Translations under genes and position numbers: made by a program | In this document: one piece after another, positions 11,566 through 14,218 of the stretch | How the letters are laid out: each line of letters starts with the position of its first letter | Numbering within the stretch: position 1 is the stretch's first letter | Assembly: GCA_050260375.1 (NCBI GenBank) | Contig: JBLNCA010000057.1 | Span: 1 to 14,218 of the forward strand | Source: DTFZ01 sp050260375 | GTDB taxonomy: Bacteria > Bacillota > Clostridia > Christensenellales > SZUA-584 | DNA: 14,218 nt | Direction of reading: 5' to 3' | The notes under the pieces: model-generated | What the model was told of the DNA's origin: nothing | Seen by the model: only the letters and a program-made list of their open reading frames with translations | The model's database searches: none

Positions 11566-12336
11566 ATGGAAAAAAAGATTAAATTAATGATCATCGAAGA
11601 CAATGTTCAGCTCAATGAAATGCTTACAAAGTATTTCAGCACAAAATCTGATGTGGAGGTTGTGGGGTCTTGTACGAACCCGGTGGAGGCGGCTGGGATG
11701 ATAAAAGAGGTGGCGCCCGACGCGTTGATAATAGACATGATAATGCCCGAGGCGGACGGGCTCTCGCTGCTCGAGCGTTTCAACACGTCGGAATTTGAAA
11801 CAATGCCCGCGACTATTGTCGTATCGGCGGTGGGCAACGAGAAAATGGTGAAGATGGCCTGCGACCTGGGCGCCAAGTATTACATGATAAAGCCCGTCAA
11901 CAAGGACATACTCTACCGCCGCATACAGGACATGTTCGGCCACAGGGTGGTGGTTGCTAAAAAAGCGCCCGCGCCCATACGCTCGCGCACGCTGGACGAG
12001 AAGATAACAGCTGTGTTTTTGTCGATAGGCATACCCGCGCACATAAAGGGGTACCACTTCCTGCGCGAGGCCATAAAGATGGTTGTAAAGCAACCCGAAC
12101 TCATTAATTCAATAACGAAGAAACTTTATCCAGGCATAGCGGAGCCGTTTGAGACGAGCCCGAGCAAGGTGGAGCGCGCGATTCGCCACGCCATTGAAGT
12201 CGCATGGTCGAGGGGCAAGATAGAGAACATAAACCAGTTTTTGGGCTACAACATATACACCAACAACGATAAGCCTACGAACGGTGAATTTATTGCGCTG
12301 ATGGCGGACAAGCTAATCATGGACAGGAGCGCGTAA
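11566..12336 (+). CDS. spo0A: Sporulation master regulator Spo0A, 256 aa
   Basis: The response regulator that commits endospore formers to sporulation and binds 0A boxes when phosphorylated. The receiver domain (1-~120) has the acidic pair E11/D12 (IIEDN), phospho-acceptor D57 (IIDMIMP), S87 and K109 (MIKP). A short linker (KKAPAPIRS) leads to the Spo0A-only effector domain. That domain begins LDEKITAVFLSIGIPAHIKGYHFLREAI and contains the recognition helix SPSKVERAIRHAIEVAWSRG, nearly identical to that of Bacillus Spo0A. ATG 11566 has GAAAGGAG (11551-11558) 7 nt upstream; a longer frame upstream has no ribosome site. Unlike the common order recN-spoIVB-spo0A, the gene before it is the Myb/SANT regulator. 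Tandem 0A boxes lie upstream and a terminator follows. Confidence 0.98.
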   Translation: MEKKIKLMIIEDNVQLNEMLTKYFSTKSDVEVVGSCTNPVEAAGMIKEVAPDALIIDMIMPEADGLSLLERFNTSEFETMPATIVVSAVGNEKMVKMACDLGAKYYMIKPVNKDILYRRIQDMFGHRVVVAKKAPAPIRSRTLDEKITAVFLSIGIPAHIKGYHFLREAIKMVVKQPELINSITKKLYPGIAEPFETSPSKVERAIRHAIEVAWSRGKIENINQFLGYNIYTNNDKPTNGEFIALMADKLIMDRSA

Positions 12337-12399
12337 ATAGCGCGAAGCTTCTTTAGGCACAGGCTGGGGGTCTGATCTCGGGTTTTGATGAAGCTATAT

Positions 12400-12430
12400 A
12401 GCCGTACGGAGACGTGCGGCTTTTTGTTTT
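12400..12430 (+). terminator. Rho-independent terminator of spo0A
   Basis: AGCCGTAC (12400-12407) pairs with GTGCGGCT (12414-12421), 8 bp with one G-U, loop GGAGAC, followed by TTTTGTTTT. It is 64 bases after the spo0A stop. Confidence 0.85.
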
Positions 12431-12464
12431 GCAGAAAAATATATTTATTAGTTAATTAACTGCA

Positions 12465-12493
12465 TTGACATAATCTAATATAAAGAATAAAAT
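12465..12493 (+). promoter_or_regulatory. Sigma-A promoter for the lipoprotein gene
   Basis: TTGACA (12465-12470), 17 bases, TAAAAT (12488-12493). The leader to ATG 12634 is about 135 nt and AT-rich, with no obvious riboswitch fold. Confidence 0.75.
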
Positions 12494-12633
12494 AGCACTA
12501 AATATCTAAGATAATCCATTGGTGGCAGGTAGTGTTAATATATTTGAGCGTATGAATTTAATGGCATTCTGTTAATGCTGCAAAAAATACGTTGGCATCA
12601 TACGAAACACAGTACCAAAACGGCGGATTTGAT

Positions 12634-14033
12634 ATGAAAAAGATATATAGCTTATTGTTTATAATAGCGGCTTTACTGCCCGCATGCCAGCAGACGCCGG
12701 AGGATGTCGTAGTACGAAACAAAGGCAATGATGTCTTGCTTGGCATGATAAGCAACGGAAATACAGGCAGCAAGCATGAAGGCTTTGTATCGGTCGAAAG
12801 GGTAAGAGAGCGTTTACCGACGAAAAGCTGAAAGTAGAAGTGAATATAGATGCCGACGTTATAATTCCTAATGGGTCTGAAATACCCGTAATTGCATTCG
12901 AATACCGCGAATTTTCGCAGGATGACATCAATAATATCGTTAACTTGCTGTGCAAAGGAAAGCGGCTTTACGAGCCGTGCAGCGAACTGACCGTTGACGA
13001 TATAGATGAAGAGATAATAAATCTTAAGAAGATACTATCGGAGGCGAGGAAGGATAAAGGCGAACCGTCCGCTAATGGCGCAACGCTTTTTTCGCCGGAT
13101 GCAATAAATGAAATAATCAAGGGATATGAGGAGCTAAGAAAAACCGCGCCGACTGAAATAAAGCGCGTTCCCGCGTCGTTCATTTTGCCTTCGGAAAAAG
13201 AAGCCTATGGATTTACAGGGGAAACCGACGCGCCTATAAACGAAAGAGAAACGATATCGATAATTTGCTCGCCGGGAACCGGCACTCAAGTTGCCTATTA
13301 TAATCCATCTTTTTTAACGCATTCATATAAGGCGTTTACCGATACAGTGCCGGATGGCCTTTCTATCAGCGAACAGGACGCAATAGAGCAAGCGCGGCAA
13401 CTGCTTCATGATTTGGGAGAAAGCCAAATGCAATTGAGCTCTATTGTTGCGGATAAGGCTTCGCTGGAGCCGGAATTCACATCGGGCGAAACAGCCTATT
13501 TGCCGTATTACCAGCTTACTTTTATGCGCAGCATTAATAATATCCCGTCGACATACGATTTTCGTTACTTTACCAACGACGATAATGCTGAAGCAGTGTA
13601 TTACGAAAGAATCTATATTTTCATAAACGATGAGGGCGTTGCCGCCTTTGAGTGGAACTCGCCGCTTGTTCAAAAGGAAACGCTGAACGAAAACGTGGGC
13701 TTGCTTGGGTTCGACGAGATTATAAAGGAAGCGCTCAAAGGGCTGCCGCTCGCTGCCAGCAAGGATATTACAGGGTACAAGGATAAAACGATTGTTAATA
13801 TAAACAACATACGTTTGGGGTATATGCAGGTCAAGCAAAAAAACAGCGCAAACAAGTTTATGTTTATTCCCGTATGGGATTTTTTCGGCACTAGCGAAAG
13901 CCATTTTACGTACAGCATTCCCGGATGGTCGATAGATGAAAACGGGTGGCTTAAACAAAACAATCTGGCGAAAAGCTTTATTACGATTAACGCTATAGAC
14001 GGCAGCGTAATAGACAGGAATCTGGGGTATTGA
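12634..14033 (+). pseudogene. DUF6034-like lipoprotein gene with a single-base frameshift
   Basis: The start is ATG 12634 (MKKIYSLLFIIAALLPACQQ): a lipoprotein signal with lipobox LPA-C18. An in-frame extension to 12592 lacks a ribosome site. This frame continues VVVRNKGNDVLLGM...HEGFVSVER and hits TGA at 12831. At the GGG of 12800-12802 the -1 frame takes over as GKRAFTDEKLKVEVNIDADVIIP and stays open to TGA 14033. Adding one G there would give an intact protein of about 466 aa. The long part has IPVIAFEYREFSQDDINNI, a helical SELTVDDIDEEIINLKKILSEA, and the C-terminal YMQVKQKNSANKFMFIPVWDFFG. It resembles DUF6034 lipoproteins of gut Firmicutes, function unknown. It could be a recent pseudogene, phase variation at the G-run, or a sequencing error. 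The rest of the frame is undamaged, which argues for a recent event or an error. Confidence 0.75.
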
Positions 14034-14218
14034 TTCAAAAGTGCGATAACGTTCAAACAAGGCGAAAAATTCGAATATTTGTCGACATGATTGGGCTAGC
14101 CTATGCAGAGGGCTATCCAGAAATCCAACATACCATTTCGGGGCACACCTCAGGGTTGTTCCCTACTAACAATTCTGGTTCTTTATGTATTCAAAGTAAT
14201 GATAAAGGCAATTTATCG
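14034..14218 (+). other. Window edge: open frame of unknown meaning
   Basis: After the lipoprotein stop a frame from ATG 14087 (MIGLAYAEGYPEIQHT...) stays open to the end of the window (44 codons), and the same frame is open upstream of the ATG too. There is no Shine-Dalgarno before 14087 and I do not recognise the sequence, so it may be a gene fragment or chance. A TTGTCGAC at 14079-14086 resembles a 0A box but is one mismatch off. Confidence 0.2.

Noticed and set aside
1..14218. CRISPR array
   Set aside because: No regularly spaced short direct repeats were found. The only exact long repeat seen is the 40-bp tRNA pair.

Overview
This 14.2-kb window looks like the chromosome of a spore-forming Clostridia-type Bacillota. 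The strongest marker is a full-length Spo0A with tandem 0A boxes upstream. Supporting signs are a UPF0210/PFL-family protein, a PepV-type M20 dipeptidase, UppP, a DUF378 protein, Gram-positive Shine-Dalgarno sites (GGAGG, several with TTG starts) and a Firmicutes-type LexA box. The species cannot be named from the sequence.

Region 1 (1-2202) is accessory DNA at a tRNA gene. The window opens in the last ~118 bases of a group II intron (domains V and VI). The intron ends inside a copy of the 3' half of tRNA-Arg(CCU). The intact tRNA-Arg(CCU) lies 1.9 kb away on the minus strand, giving a 40-bp direct repeat (118-157 and 2057-2096). Between the repeats is a decayed integrated element: a frameshifted and truncated ICE-type parB, a 360-aa protein with an HD-phosphohydrolase-like residue pattern, and no integrase. 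A second, internally deleted tRNA lies just beyond.

Region 2 (2203-6900) holds minus-strand chromosomal genes: the UPF0210/PFL protein, then a probable operon uppP -> M20 dipeptidase -> 83-aa unknown -> DUF378 membrane protein. Between them are a plus-strand 27-aa hydrophobic peptide gene with its own terminator and an unexplained hairpin-rich noncoding stretch.

Region 3 (6900-10320) has ilvE (branched-chain aminotransferase) on the plus strand with a good sigma-A promoter and terminator, and a ~220-bp palindromic MITE-like repeat. A minus-strand TIGR04076-family gene follows, whose promoter carries a perfect LexA/SOS box, then a 349-aa protein of unknown function.

Region 4 (10320-14218) is plus-strand. 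It has a regulator with two Myb/SANT-like repeats and a coiled coil (RsfA-like), then spo0A with 0A boxes, then a DUF6034-like lipoprotein gene broken by a single-base frameshift, and ~185 bases that contain only a possible gene start at the window edge.
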